Positions 39,421-48,463 are shown, counted from the stretch's first letter. The stretch: 64,000 nt of DNA from Acidimicrobiales bacterium (GCA_036262515.1 DATAIT010000100.1:18844-82843); one strand, 5' to 3'. Translations and numbers: made by a program. The notes: generated by a model from the letters alone, not told the origin.

Positions 39421-40287
39421 TCAGTGCAGATGCGACCGCGGGACGACGGCGCGACCGGGCGCCCTGCCGCCGCGGCGCAGGAGGCGGTCGGCGCCCACGG
39501 AGACGGCGGCGAACACCACCGCGGCGGTGAGCACGATGGTGCCGCCCGGAGGAAGGGCCCACACACGCGCGGCCCCGAGGCCGACGACGCACGACGCCAC
39601 CCCGACCCCCATGGCCACCCCGACGGCGGCTCGGAACGACCCGGCGATCAGCTGGGCCGTGGCCACCGGGAGCACCATCAGGGCGGCCACCAGCAGCAGT
39701 CCCACGACGCGCATGGCGCCGACGATGGCGACGGCGGCCAGGGCGGCCAGCATCGTGTTCAGCCCTTCGACGGGCAGCCCGGCGACGCGCGCCGACTCCT
39801 CGTCCAGCACCACGGCGAACAGAGCGCGACCCAGCAGGGCCATGATGACGACGATGGCGGCGCCGAGGCCGACGACCGTCCAGGCGTCGGCCGGCGACAC
39901 GGTCAGGATCGACCCGAAGAGGTAGCTCAGGACGCTGGCGTCCAGGCCTCCGGACGCCCCTACCAGCACGACGCCGGCGGCGATGCCCGAGTAGAAGAAC
40001 AGGGCCAGCGCGAGGTCACCGCTCGCCCGCCCCCGGGACCGCAGCCGCTCGATGCCAACCGCCCCGGAGACGGCCACCACCAGGGCGGCGGCCACCGGCC
40101 ACACCCCCAGCAGCAGCCCGGCCGCCACGCCGGCGAAAGCCAGGTGCCCGATGCCGTCGCCCATCAGCGACAGGCGCTTCTGGACGAGGAAGGCGCCGAT
40201 CAACGGGGCCGACGCGCCGACGGCCAGCGCGGCCACCAGGGCCAGCTGCATGTACCCGCGGTCGAACGGATACGGCAGGGGCAGCAT
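39421..40287 (-). CDS. znuB: metal ABC transporter permease (znu/mnt type)
   Basis: 288 aa ABC-3 family permease with about eight helices. The signature region MGDGIGHLAFAGVAAG (near 42-57) and DEESARVAGLPVEGLNTMLAALAAVAIVGAMRVVGLLLVAALMVLPVATA are clear. Last gene of the fur1-znuA1-znuC1-znuB1 run. The C-terminal HLH may touch metal. Zinc is the favoured ion because a Zur-like box precedes znuA1, though manganese cannot be ruled out. Confidence 0.92.
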   Translation of the reverse strand: MLPLPYPFDRGYMQLALVAALAVGASAPLIGAFLVQKRLSLMGDGIGHLAFAGVAAGLLLGVWPVAAALVVAVSGAVGIERLRSRGRASGDLALALFFYSGIAAGVVLVGASGGLDASVLSYLFGSILTVSPADAWTVVGLGAAIVVIMALLGRALFAVVLDEESARVAGLPVEGLNTMLAALAAVAIVGAMRVVGLLLVAALMVLPVATAQLIAGSFRAAVGVAMGVGVASCVVGLGAARVWALPPGGTIVLTAAVVFAAVSVGADRLLRRGGRAPGRAVVPRSHLH

Positions 40288-40291
40288 GCGG

Positions 40292-41074
40292 TCAGTGGCC
40301 GTTGTCCGGCTTGACCAGGCCCTCGAGCCACAGCGGCAGGTCGTCGTGGTGCACGCCGAGGCTCACGCCGGTGGCCACCAGGTCTGCCGGGGGACCGTCG
40401 AAGAAGATGTGGCCCCGGCGCATCACGATCACGCGGTCGAGGTCGTCGGCCACGGCGCCGAGCTCGTGCGACACCAGCAGCACGGCGGCCGCATGCTCGG
40501 CCACCAGATGGGTCAGCGAGTCGCGGAAGCGGTGCTGGGACTCGGCGTCGACGCCGGCCACAGGTTCGTCGAGCACCAGGAGCTCCGGCTGGGCGGCCAG
40601 TGCCTTCGCGATGAAGGCCCGCTGCTGCTGGCCTCCCGACAGCTCGCTCACCCGCCGGCGCCGGTGCTCGAGCAGCGCCACCGACGACATGGCGTGCTCG
40701 ATCTCGGTGCGGTCGGCGGCGTCGAACCGCCGTCGCCAGCCGCTGCGGGCCAGGCGCCCGGCGCCGACCACCTCCTCCACTGTGGCCGGCAGCTCCTTGG
40801 CCAGTCCGGCCCTCTGGGGGACGTACCCGAGCCGCCACCGCTGGCGCAGGTGGGCCGGTTCGGCGCCGAAGAGGCGGACGACGCCGGAGGTGGGCTTCAG
40901 CAGGCCGAGGAGGCAGCGCAGGAGGGTCGACTTTCCCGAGCCGTTCGGCCCGACCAGTGCGACGAACTCGCCGGGCGCCACGGCCAGGCTGACGTCGTCG
41001 AGCACCGGGTCCTGCCCGTACGCGAACGAGACGTTCTCTGCTTCGAGGACGGGGGGCACAGGGCGCTCGCTCAT
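40292..41074 (-). CDS. znuC: metal ABC transporter ATP-binding protein
   Basis: 260 aa from ATG 41074. Walker A GPNGSGKST, Q-loop YVPQR, signature LSGGQQQR, Walker B LLVLDEPVAGVD and H-loop SHE are all intact. Near its C-terminus HHDDLPLW could sense metal. Four bases separate it from the permease gene. A TGAGAATG half-site and TAGGGT lie in its upstream region, so it may have its own metal-controlled promoter besides that of znuA1. Confidence 0.94.
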   Translation of the reverse strand: MSERPVPPVLEAENVSFAYGQDPVLDDVSLAVAPGEFVALVGPNGSGKSTLLRCLLGLLKPTSGVVRLFGAEPAHLRQRWRLGYVPQRAGLAKELPATVEEVVGAGRLARSGWRRRFDAADRTEIEHAMSSVALLEHRRRRVSELSGGQQQRAFIAKALAAQPELLVLDEPVAGVDAESQHRFRDSLTHLVAEHAAAVLLVSHELGAVADDLDRVIVMRRGHIFFDGPPADLVATGVSLGVHHDDLPLWLEGLVKPDNGH

Positions 41075-41096
41075 GAGAATGCTTCCCATGACCCTA
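41072..41096 (-). promoter_or_regulatory. possible znuC1 promoter with Zur-like half-site
   Basis: TAGGGT (41091-41096, minus strand) and, at 41073-41081, TGAGAATGC, which repeats one arm of the box found at znuA1. The second arm is poorly kept. Confidence 0.3.
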
Positions 41097-41169
41097 GGCG
41101 AGGGTGCCGATCCTGGCATCGGCGTCGAACGGGCCTGGCCGCCTTACGCCGGACGCGGGCCACGGTCGC

Positions 41170-42018
41170 TCACGTGCAGCCGAGGGCGGCCCGGAGGGTT
41201 GCCAGGTTCTGGCGCATGGCCTCGGCGTACCCGTGCGCGAGCCGGCCCTCCAGCGGATCGAGCACGGCGACCGCCACGCCCGCCTCCCGAGCCAGGGCCT
41301 CGGCCACCCGGGGCGACACCAGCCGTTCGGTGAAGACGGTCGTCACGCCCTTGTCGTGCACGAGATCGACGAGGCGGGCCAGCCGGGCAGGATCGGGCTC
41401 GGCCTCGGGGGAGATCCCGGTGATCGCCTCCTGGACGAGGCCGTACCGCCCGGCCAGGTAGGCGAAGGCGGCGTGGGCCGTGACGATCTCGCGGCGTTGG
41501 CAGTCGGCCAGTCCCGCCTTCATCTCCCGGTCGAGGGCGCCGACCTCCTCCCGCACGGCGGCCCCCCGCCGCCGGTACCCGGGCGCCCCCGTGGCGTCGG
41601 CGGCCACGAGCGTGCGCTCCACCGTCGACGCGGCGACGGCGTAGCGCTGCGGGTCGAGCCAGATGTGCGGGTCCTTGCGGTTGTCGGCCGGGAGGAGGTC
41701 GACGGCTCGACCGGCTCGGTGAGACGCCTCCTCCAGCCCGGGCTGGAACCCGCCACCGAAGAAGAACATCACGTCGGCGTCGTCGATGGCGTCGATGTCG
41801 TCGGACGACACCTCGAGGTCGTGCGGCTCGGCGCCCGGAGGGGTGAGGTCCGTGACGGTGACCCGGTCGCCCCCGATCGTGGCGGCCAGTTCGGCCAGCC
41901 GGGCGAAGCTGGCCACCACCCGGAGTCGCCCGTCGTCTGCGCCGCCGCTCGTCCGGCTGCAGCCGGCGGTGGCGACGAGGAGGACCGCGGCGGCGAGCGC
42001 GGCGGCGCGGCGGTTCAT
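41170..42018 (-). CDS. znuA: metal ABC transporter substrate-binding lipoprotein
   Basis: 282 aa from ATG 42018. Lipoprotein signal with lipobox LLVATAGCS (Cys near 20). Metal ligands expected of the cluster A-I family are visible: His in PPGAEPHDLE, His in KDPHIWLDP, His in TAHAAFAYLA, and an acidic residue in the last third. No long His-rich loop is present. The transcript may begin at the start codon (TAGGGT, 7 bases upstream) and is overlapped by a perfect Zur/Fur-like box. Confidence 0.92.
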   Translation of the reverse strand: MNRRAAALAAAVLLVATAGCSRTSGGADDGRLRVVASFARLAELAATIGGDRVTVTDLTPPGAEPHDLEVSSDDIDAIDDADVMFFFGGGFQPGLEEASHRAGRAVDLLPADNRKDPHIWLDPQRYAVAASTVERTLVAADATGAPGYRRRGAAVREEVGALDREMKAGLADCQRREIVTAHAAFAYLAGRYGLVQEAITGISPEAEPDPARLARLVDLVHDKGVTTVFTERLVSPRVAEALAREAGVAVAVLDPLEGRLAHGYAEAMRQNLATLRAALGCT

Positions 42019-42025
42019 GTGCGCC

Positions 42026-42054
42026 ACCCTAACTGAGAATGACCCTCATTCTCA
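42026..42054 (-). promoter_or_regulatory. znuA1 promoter with perfect Zur/Fur-type box
   Basis: TAGGGT (42026-42031) ends 7 bases before ATG 42018. Two bases upstream lies the palindrome TGAGAATGA-CCC-TCATTCTCA (42034-42054; 9-bp arms). It resembles Fur/Zur boxes in layout and in its AAT/ATT core and would block the promoter spacer. It also covers the last codons of fur1. Confidence 0.75.
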
Positions 42055-42489
42055 ATCGCAACGGGCGCACAGCCCGACCAGGTCGAGACGGTGCGTGTGC
42101 GGGCGGAACCCGGTGGCGGCGGCCGCCTGGGCCACTGCTCGCGCAACCGTCTGCTCGAGGCGCAGGGATGCGGGCACGTCCTCCACTGTCCCGCAGCTCG
42201 TGCACACGAGATGATGGTGGTGCTCGGTGAGCGCCTCGGCCAGCTCGTGGCGCGCCAGGCCGTCGGGGCCGAGCATGCGGTGCACGACGCCGGCCTCCTC
42301 CAGCACGGTCAACGACCGGTACACCGAGCTCTGGGCCAACGACGGTCCGGCGTCGAGCAGCTCGGGGATGGAGACGGGCCGGCCGGCGCGGACCAGCACG
42401 TCGACCACGGCGCGTCGCACCGGCGTGTACCGCTGGGAGACGGCCCGGAGCCGCTCGGCCACCGCGGCGTGGAGCTCGGCATCCTGCAC
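42052..42489 (-). CDS. Fur-family metalloregulator, probably Zur
   Basis: 145 aa from GTG 42489, 6 bases after TACGCT. Winged helix at residues 15-80 (RYTPVRRAVVDVLVRAG ... SQSSVYRSLTVLEEAGVVHRM), then the metal domain with HHHHLVCTSCG near 92 and a second CxxC at the very end (LCARC). These two pairs form the structural zinc site. Position immediately upstream of znuA1 with a palindromic box suggests zinc sensing; Mur or Fur roles remain possible. Confidence 0.9.
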   Translation of the reverse strand: MQDAELHAAVAERLRAVSQRYTPVRRAVVDVLVRAGRPVSIPELLDAGPSLAQSSVYRSLTVLEEAGVVHRMLGPDGLARHELAEALTEHHHHLVCTSCGTVEDVPASLRLEQTVARAVAQAAAATGFRPHTHRLDLVGLCARCD

Positions 42490-42495
42490 ACAGCG

Positions 42496-42501
42496 AGCGT
42501 A
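42496..42501 (-). promoter_or_regulatory. -10-like TACGCT, leaderless promoter candidate (fur1)
   Basis: TACGCT on the minus strand ends 6 bases before GTG 42489. Confidence 0.5.
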
Positions 42502-42568
42502 CCCAGCCCTCGATCGGTTCCGGGAGCTCCGGCCCCCGTGCACGCCACGCGGCCGGATCCGCAGCGTC

Positions 42569-42588
42569 GTCCGTCGCCCCCGACGGAC
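42569..42588 (-). terminator. hairpin after serS
   Basis: GTCCGTCG-CCCC-CGACGGAC, a perfect 8-bp stem with a 4-base loop, starting 9 bases after the serS stop. Followed by GC-rich sequence without U-tract. Confidence 0.55.
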
Positions 42589-42596
42589 CGCCGTCC

Positions 42597-43892
42597 TCAG
42601 GCCCGGGCCGGCGCGGGCACCACCTGCTGGCCGCGCAGGTACGGCGCCAGCACGTCGGGCAGGCGCACGGATCCGTCCGGCTGCCGGTTGCACTCCACCA
42701 GCGCCGCCCAGACGCGTGGGACGGCCAGGGCCGACCCGTTGAGGGTGTGGACGAAGGCGACGCCCTTCCCGCCGGCGGGTCGGTACCGGATGTTGGCTCG
42801 ACGGGCCTGGTAGTCGCTGAACCAGGAGACCGACGACACCTCGAGCCACTGGTCGACGCCCGGCGCGTACACCTCCACATCGAAGGCGCGGGCGTGCGAC
42901 TGGCCGAGGTCGCCGGTACAGATCTCCACCACCCGGTACCCGAGCCCGAGCTCGCGCAGCACGCCTTCGGCCCGGCGCAGGAGATCGGCGTGCACCTCCG
43001 CCGCCTGCTCGGGCGTGGCGTAGGCGAGGATCTCCACCTTGTCGAACTCGTGCACCCGCAGCAGGCCGCGCGTGTCACGGCCGGCCGACCCGGCCTCCCG
43101 CCGGTAGCACGAGGTGTGGGCCATGAGCCGCACGGGGAGGTCGGCCTCGTCGAGGATCTCGTCCCGGCCGAGCGACGTGAGGGGCACCTCCGCGGTGGGA
43201 ATGGCCCAGAGGTCGTCGCGCTCGATGTGGTAGGCGTCGTCGGCGAACTTGGGCAGCTGGCCGGTGGCCGTGAGCGTGTCCGTGCGCACCAGGGTCGGGG
43301 GCCGGATCTCCTCGAACGCGTCGGCATTGCGGTCGAGCGCCAGCTGGCACAGCGCCCGCACGAGGGTGGCCCCCATGCCGCGGTAGGCGACGAACATCGA
43401 CCCCGAGATCTTGGCGCCCCGCTCGAGATCGAGGATGCCGAGCTCGGCGCCGATCTCCCAGTGCGGCAAGCGCTGGTGGTCCGCGAAGGCGCCGGGGTCG
43501 TGGCCCTCGACGCGCAGCACGGGATTGTCCTCGGCGGAGGCGCCGTCGGGTGCATCGGCCGACGGAAGGTTGGGGATGCGGAGGAGGAGGTCCTGGAGGC
43601 GGCCGTCGACCTCGACCGTCTCGCTGTCGATCGACCGCTCCTCGTCGCCCAAGGCGCGGCTCTCCGCCGCCAGTGCGTCGGCCACGGCCTGGTCGCCGTC
43701 GCGCCGGGCCCTGCCGACCTGCTGGGAGATGGCCTTCACCTTGGCGCGGATGACGTCGCGGCGACCGGCCAGCTCGCGGCGGCGGACGTCGAGCTCGGCC
43801 GCCCGCTCGACGTCGGCGCCGTCGACCCCCTTGCGGGCCAGCGCCTCCTTCACCGCGTCCAGGTCGGTGCGCAGGAGGCGAACGTCGATCAT
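42597..43892 (-). CDS. serS: seryl-tRNA synthetase
   Basis: 431 aa. The N-terminal tRNA-binding coiled coil is residues 1-105 (IDVRLLRTDLDAVKEALARKG ...). Class II motifs: motif 2 region CYRREAGSAGRDTRGLLRVHEFDKVEI, and motif 3 LNGSALAVPRVWAALVECNRQPDGSVRLPDVL. Serine site residues TAEVPLTSL are present. Normal length. Its start is divergent from the ABC exporter gene with overlapping -10 elements. Confidence 0.97.
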   Translation of the reverse strand: MIDVRLLRTDLDAVKEALARKGVDGADVERAAELDVRRRELAGRRDVIRAKVKAISQQVGRARRDGDQAVADALAAESRALGDEERSIDSETVEVDGRLQDLLLRIPNLPSADAPDGASAEDNPVLRVEGHDPGAFADHQRLPHWEIGAELGILDLERGAKISGSMFVAYRGMGATLVRALCQLALDRNADAFEEIRPPTLVRTDTLTATGQLPKFADDAYHIERDDLWAIPTAEVPLTSLGRDEILDEADLPVRLMAHTSCYRREAGSAGRDTRGLLRVHEFDKVEILAYATPEQAAEVHADLLRRAEGVLRELGLGYRVVEICTGDLGQSHARAFDVEVYAPGVDQWLEVSSVSWFSDYQARRANIRYRPAGGKGVAFVHTLNGSALAVPRVWAALVECNRQPDGSVRLPDVLAPYLRGQQVVPAPARA

Positions 43893-43901
43893 GAGGGGGG
43901 A

Positions 43902-43911
43902 ACGGTAGCGT
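43902..43911. promoter_or_regulatory. overlapping divergent -10 elements (serS / ABC exporter)
   Basis: In ACGGTAGCGT the plus strand reads TAGCGT (43906-43911, 8 bases before ATG 43920) and the minus strand reads TACCGT (43902-43907, 9 bases before ATG 43892). The two hexamers share the central TA. Confidence 0.5.
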
Positions 43912-43919
43912 GCGCCGCC

Positions 43920-45692
43920 ATGGCGGCCGTCGAGATCTCCGACCTCGTCGTCCGCTACGGCAGCCTGACGGCGGTCGCCGGCGTGTCGTTCGAGGCCTCT
44001 GTCGGTGAGGTGGTGGCCCTCCTCGGCCCCAACGGTGCAGGCAAGACGACCACGATCGAGACGCTGGAGGGATACCGCCGGCCGACGTCCGGAGCCGTCC
44101 GGGTTCTCGGTCTCGACCCGGTGGCGGCCCGCACCGACGTGATGCCGCACATCGGGGTGATGCTCCAGCGCGGCGGGGTCTACCCGTCCATGACGGCGCT
44201 CGACGCCGTCCGCCTCTTCGCCTCGTACTACGACGGCGCCGAGGATCCCGCGGCCCTGCTCGACCGTGTGGGCCTCACCGCAGTCGCCCACACTCGGTGG
44301 CGGAAGCTGTCGGGTGGGGAGCAGCAGCGCCTGTCGCTGGCGCTTGCGCTGGTGGGCCGGCCGGCGGTGGCGTTCCTCGACGAGCCCACCGCCGGGGTCG
44401 ACCCCGCCGGGCGCCTCGCCATACGGTCGGTGATCGGCGACCTGCGGGATCGGGGGACATGCGTCCTGCTCGCCACCCACGAGCTCGACGAGGCCGAGCA
44501 CGTGGCCGACCGCGTGGTGATCGTCGACCACGGCCGCGTGGTGACATCGGGCACGACGGCCGAGCTGCGGGCCGGCGGCGACACCCACCGCATCCGCTTC
44601 TCGGCGCCTGCCGGGCTCGACACGGAAGCGCTCGGTGCGGCGGTCGGCGCGAGCGTGGCCGAGCGGGCGGCGGGCGAGTACGAGGCCGACACGGAGCCCA
44701 CACCGGCCACCGTGGCCCGCCTCACCGCCTGGCTGGCCGAGCACAACTTGGCCCTGGCCGACCTGCGCACGGGCCGCCAGACGCTGGAGGAGGCCTTCCT
44801 CCGCCTCACCGGTCCCGGCGCGCCCGCCCCGCGGCCGGCGGGGGAACCCGGCGCCGCCCACGAGGGCATGGCTGCCGGTCACGCCGCCGAGCAGCGCGGA
44901 GCCGGCGCAGCGTCGGGCGAAGCAGGCCCGACCGTGGAAACGCCGCCCACTCCGGTCGCAGACCGCAGGATCGCCCGGCTGGTGGCCCAGACGAGGGCAG
45001 AGATCACCATGACGCTCCGCAGGGGTGAGTCGGTGCTCCTCGCGCTCGGCATCCCCGTGCTGCTGCTGGTCTTCTTCTCCCTCGTCGACGTGCTGCCGAC
45101 GGGCACCGACGAGCCCGTGGACTTCCTGGCACCCGGGATCCTCGCCCTGGCCGTCATGTCGACGGCGATGGTGGGACTGGCCATCGCCACCGGGTTCGAG
45201 CGCGAATACGTCGTGCTCAAGCGGCTGGGGACGACGCCCCTCAGACGGGGTGAGCTGCTGGCGGCCAAGACGGCCGGCGTGCTGGCCGTGCTGGCCGTGC
45301 AGGTGGCCGTGCTCGTCCCAGTGGCCCTGGCCCTCGGGTGGCGGCCGGGGGGCGGCGCCGTGCTCGCCGTCACGGCCGTGCTGCTCGCCTGTGTGGGCTT
45401 CGCCGGCCTCGGCCTCACCATGGCCGGCGCCCTGCCCGCCATGACCACCCTCGCCGCCGCCAACGGCCTGTACCTGGTGCTCCTGCTGCTCGGCGGCATG
45501 GTGGTCCCGTTGGGGAAGCTGCCGGGTGGGCTGCGGGTGGTGGCCCGTGCGCTTCCGGCGGCCGCGTTGTCCGAGGCGCTGCACGGCGCGCTGGCCGACG
45601 GCGCATCGGTTCCGAACCGGTCATGGCTCGTGCTGGCGGCGTGGGCGGTCGTCGCCCCGATCCTCGCCGCCCTCACGTTCCGCTGGGAGTAG
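43920..45692 (+). CDS. ABC exporter with fused ATPase and ABC-2 permease domains
   Basis: 590 aa. Residues 1-235 form the ATPase: Walker A GPNGAGKTT, signature LSGGEQQR, Walker B VAFLDEPTAGVD, H-loop THE. A linker of about 90 residues rich in Ala, Gly and Pro follows (300-355). The ABC-2 membrane domain (about 370-590) has six helices with GFEREYVVLKRLGTTPLRRGELLAAK. Most ABC-2 exporters keep the two domains on separate chains. Probably drug or lipid export; substrate unknown. Confidence 0.9.
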   Translation: MAAVEISDLVVRYGSLTAVAGVSFEASVGEVVALLGPNGAGKTTTIETLEGYRRPTSGAVRVLGLDPVAARTDVMPHIGVMLQRGGVYPSMTALDAVRLFASYYDGAEDPAALLDRVGLTAVAHTRWRKLSGGEQQRLSLALALVGRPAVAFLDEPTAGVDPAGRLAIRSVIGDLRDRGTCVLLATHELDEAEHVADRVVIVDHGRVVTSGTTAELRAGGDTHRIRFSAPAGLDTEALGAAVGASVAERAAGEYEADTEPTPATVARLTAWLAEHNLALADLRTGRQTLEEAFLRLTGPGAPAPRPAGEPGAAHEGMAAGHAAEQRGAGAASGEAGPTVETPPTPVADRRIARLVAQTRAEITMTLRRGESVLLALGIPVLLLVFFSLVDVLPTGTDEPVDFLAPGILALAVMSTAMVGLAIATGFEREYVVLKRLGTTPLRRGELLAAKTAGVLAVLAVQVAVLVPVALALGWRPGGGAVLAVTAVLLACVGFAGLGLTMAGALPAMTTLAAANGLYLVLLLLGGMVVPLGKLPGGLRVVARALPAAALSEALHGALADGASVPNRSWLVLAAWAVVAPILAALTFRWE

Positions 45693-45714
45693 CGGGCGGG
45701 CGCACGGCCCGGCC

Positions 45715-46599
45715 TCAGGGGTGGCGGAGCCGGCCGCCGGCGACGGGGTGCAGCGCGGCGTGGTCGTCGAAGGCGGCGACCCTGCGCAGTCCCCGGGCAC
45801 CGGTGAGGGCGAACACCACGGCGAACAGCGCAGCGCCGACGAGCACGATGGTGGGACCCGACTGCACGTCGAGGTGGTAGCTGAGGTTCATGCCGACGAA
45901 GCCGCACAGCGCTCCGATGAGCGTCGCCAGCACCAGCATGCGGCCGAACGAGTTGGTGAGCATGCGGGCCACCGTGGCCGGGATGACCAAGGTGGCGGCG
46001 ATGAGGGTGACGCCGAGCACCTGCATGGTGGCGACGATCGACAGGGCGAGCACCAGCATCAGCAGCGCGTCGATCCGGGCCGTCGCGACACCCGACACCT
46101 CGGCGACCTCGGGGTCGAAGGTGGCGAACAGCAGGGGTCGGTAGGCGAGGAAGACGGCGGTCCCGGCGAAGACGGCGACGGCCACGACCGCCCATACGTC
46201 CGACGTGGAGACGCCGAGGACCGACCCGAACAGGGCGGCGTCGAAGCTGCGGCCCGCCCGCCCGAAGACGGCGAACAGGGCCAGACCGAGCGCGAACGAG
46301 GCCGTCGTGATCACGCCGATGGCGGCATCCGCCCCGATCACCCGCCGCCTGGTGACGCCGTTCACCATCAGCGCCGACGCCACACCCCACGCCCCTGCCC
46401 CGAGGAGGAAGTTGACGCCGAGGAGGGCGCTGGCCGCGAAGCCCCCGAAGATGGCGTGGGACAGGCCGTGGCCGATGTAGCTCATTCCCTTGAGGACCAC
46501 GTAGACGCCGATGAGCCCGCACAGGGCCCCGGCGACGGTGGCCACCACCAGTCCGTTGCGGAAGAACCCGAACTCGAAGGGACGCAGCAGCTCGCTCAT
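45715..46599 (-). CDS. znuB: metal ABC transporter permease, second system
   Basis: 294 aa from ATG 46599 (GTG 46605 would add two residues). ABC-3 permease with eight or nine helices; conserved GMSYIGHGLSHAIFGGFAASAL near 40-60 and the segment TFDPEVAEVSGVATARIDALLMLVLALSIVATMQVLGVTLIAATLVIPA. Last gene of znuA2-znuC2-znuB2. Convergent with the ABC exporter; 22 bases separate the stops. Confidence 0.92.
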   Translation of the reverse strand: MSELLRPFEFGFFRNGLVVATVAGALCGLIGVYVVLKGMSYIGHGLSHAIFGGFAASALLGVNFLLGAGAWGVASALMVNGVTRRRVIGADAAIGVITTASFALGLALFAVFGRAGRSFDAALFGSVLGVSTSDVWAVVAVAVFAGTAVFLAYRPLLFATFDPEVAEVSGVATARIDALLMLVLALSIVATMQVLGVTLIAATLVIPATVARMLTNSFGRMLVLATLIGALCGFVGMNLSYHLDVQSGPTIVLVGAALFAVVFALTGARGLRRVAAFDDHAALHPVAGGRLRHP

Positions 46600-46618
46600 G
46601 TGCACCTCTCCGTGCCGG

Positions 46619-47437
46619 TCACGATCCCGACGCCCGCCGCATGCGCATGACCCCGGGCCGCTGGTACTGGTCGACGACGATGGGCATGCCTCCGTGCTCC
46701 AGCACGTCCATGGTCGACCCGTAGGTTCGTTCGAGCACCGCCGGCGTGAGCACGTCGCGCGGCGCCCCCGACCCGAGGACCTCGCGGTTGAGGCACACCA
46801 GGTGGGGCAGGTGGGCGGCGATGCCGTTCAGGTCGTGGGTGGTGAGCACGATGGCCAGACCGTCGCCGTTCAGCTCGTCCAGCAGGTGGAGCACCTCGTG
46901 CCGCGTCCGCACGTCGACACCCGACGTCGGCTCGTCGAGCAGCAGGAGCTGGGGCCGGCCGAGGAGGGCGCGGGCGATGAACATGCGCTGCTGCTGCCCG
47001 CCCGAGAGCTCCCGGATGTGGCGGCCGGCCAGCTCGCCCATCTCCAGCCGCTCGAGGACGGCACCGACCTCGGCCCGCTCCGCCCGGCTCGGCCAGGGCA
47101 GACGGCGGCCCGTCGTGCGCGCCATCAGCACGCACTCCTCCACGGTCACGGGAAAGCTCCAGTTCACCGTCTCGACCTGCGGGACGTAGGCGATCCGGAC
47201 ACCACGGCGGCGCTCGACCGAGCCCGCCACCGGGCGGATCGTCCCGGTGATGACGCGCAGCAGCGTGGTCTTGCCGCTCCCGGACGGCCCGACCACGCCG
47301 GTGAACTGCCCGGGGGCGACGACGAGGTCGACGTCGACGAGGGCGGCGCCATGGCCGGAGGGATACGCGCAGGTGACGGCGCGCAACTCGGCCAGCGGGC
47401 CCGCGGCAGCGGCGAGGGGCGGGCGGGGGCTGCTCAT
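46619..47437 (-). CDS. znuC: metal ABC transporter ATP-binding protein, second system
   Basis: 272 aa; ATG overlaps the znuA2 stop. Walker A GPSGSGKTT, Q-loop YVPQV, signature LSGGQQQR, Walker B LLLLDEPTSGVD and H-loop THD are intact. VNWSFPVTVEECVLM near 95 matches the manganese/zinc group of these ATPases. Thirteen bases or so separate it from znuB2. Confidence 0.94.
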   Translation of the reverse strand: MSSPRPPLAAAAGPLAELRAVTCAYPSGHGAALVDVDLVVAPGQFTGVVGPSGSGKTTLLRVITGTIRPVAGSVERRRGVRIAYVPQVETVNWSFPVTVEECVLMARTTGRRLPWPSRAERAEVGAVLERLEMGELAGRHIRELSGGQQQRMFIARALLGRPQLLLLDEPTSGVDVRTRHEVLHLLDELNGDGLAIVLTTHDLNGIAAHLPHLVCLNREVLGSGAPRDVLTPAVLERTYGSTMDVLEHGGMPIVVDQYQRPGVMRMRRASGS

Positions 47438-48456
47438 TGCGGGTACGCCGCCGTGTCAGGGACGCCGGTGTCGAGGGCGACGGCCTCGAGGGCGGAGGCG
47501 TCCCCGCCGAGGGCCTTGGTCATGGTGATGGAGTCGAAGCGCACCAGCCCGAGCCACGAGTGCCCCCGGGTGCCCGGCCGGCCGGGCAGATCGTCGTCGC
47601 GCAGGTCGGCGACATATGCGGCGCCCGTCTCCCGGGCGATCTGTTCGAGCACCGGGCTCGGGAAGACCTCGCTGCCGAAGATGGCGGGCACGCCCTCGGC
47701 TCGTACCTGGTCGATCAGACCGGCCACCTCCCTCGGCGTGGGATCCTCGAAGTCGGACACCTGGATGGCACCCACGACCCGCCACCCGTAGTCGGCGGCG
47801 AAGTAGGCGTAGGCATCGTGGTAGGTGAGCAGCGTGCGCCGGCCGTCGGGGATCGTGGCGAACGCCTGGCGCATGGCCCGGTCGAGCTGGGCCACGGTGG
47901 CCGAGAAGGTCTCGTAGTTGGCCTGGTAGTAGGCCGCGTTGCGGACGTCCCGGCGGACGAGGGTGTCGCGGACGGTGCGGGCATAGCTGTCCGCGTACTT
48001 TGGATCCGTCCACAGGTGGGGATTGGGCTTCCCCCGGCTCATCGGGAACGAGGAGTCGAAGATGTAGTCGCCGGGCCGGATCGCCTTGGTGCCGAGCTCG
48101 ACGATCTCGGCCCCGCCCTTCTTGTCGGCCCGGGCCAGGTCGGTGGTGGGTTCCTCGAGACCGAGCCCGTTGACGAACACCACGTCCACCGTGGCGAGCA
48201 GCTCGGCCACGCTCGGCTTGGGCTCGAAGGTGTGGGAGTTCGTGCCCTCGGGCACCACGCCGGTGATGTCGACCCTGTCCCCGCCGACGGCCGCCACGAT
48301 GCTCGTGATGGGCGCGACGGTCGTGGCGACCCGCACCTTGCCGCCGGCGGCGCCGCTCGCCGCCGGCGAGCGGCCGCACCCAGCGCAGACGACGGCGGCG
48401 CAGGCCAGCGCGGCGACCATCCGCCACGCGCCGCAGCCACGAATCCGTACCGGCAC
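47434..48456 (-). CDS. znuA: metal ABC transporter substrate-binding lipoprotein, second system
   Basis: 340 aa from GTG 48456, 7 bases after TAGGGT. Signal with lipobox AVVCAGCG (Cys near 26). Metal ligands are seen as His in TNSHTFEPKP, His in PNPHLWTDPKY, His in LTYHDAYAYFA, and an acidic residue late in the chain. It is about 60 residues longer than ZnuA1. The TYHDAYAYFA context is common in manganese or mixed-metal binding proteins, so the two systems may differ in ion. Confidence 0.92.
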   Translation of the reverse strand: MPVRIRGCGAWRMVAALACAAVVCAGCGRSPAASGAAGGKVRVATTVAPITSIVAAVGGDRVDITGVVPEGTNSHTFEPKPSVAELLATVDVVFVNGLGLEEPTTDLARADKKGGAEIVELGTKAIRPGDYIFDSSFPMSRGKPNPHLWTDPKYADSYARTVRDTLVRRDVRNAAYYQANYETFSATVAQLDRAMRQAFATIPDGRRTLLTYHDAYAYFAADYGWRVVGAIQVSDFEDPTPREVAGLIDQVRAEGVPAIFGSEVFPSPVLEQIARETGAAYVADLRDDDLPGRPGTRGHSWLGLVRFDSITMTKALGGDASALEAVALDTGVPDTAAYPQ

Positions 48457-48463
48457 GACATCG

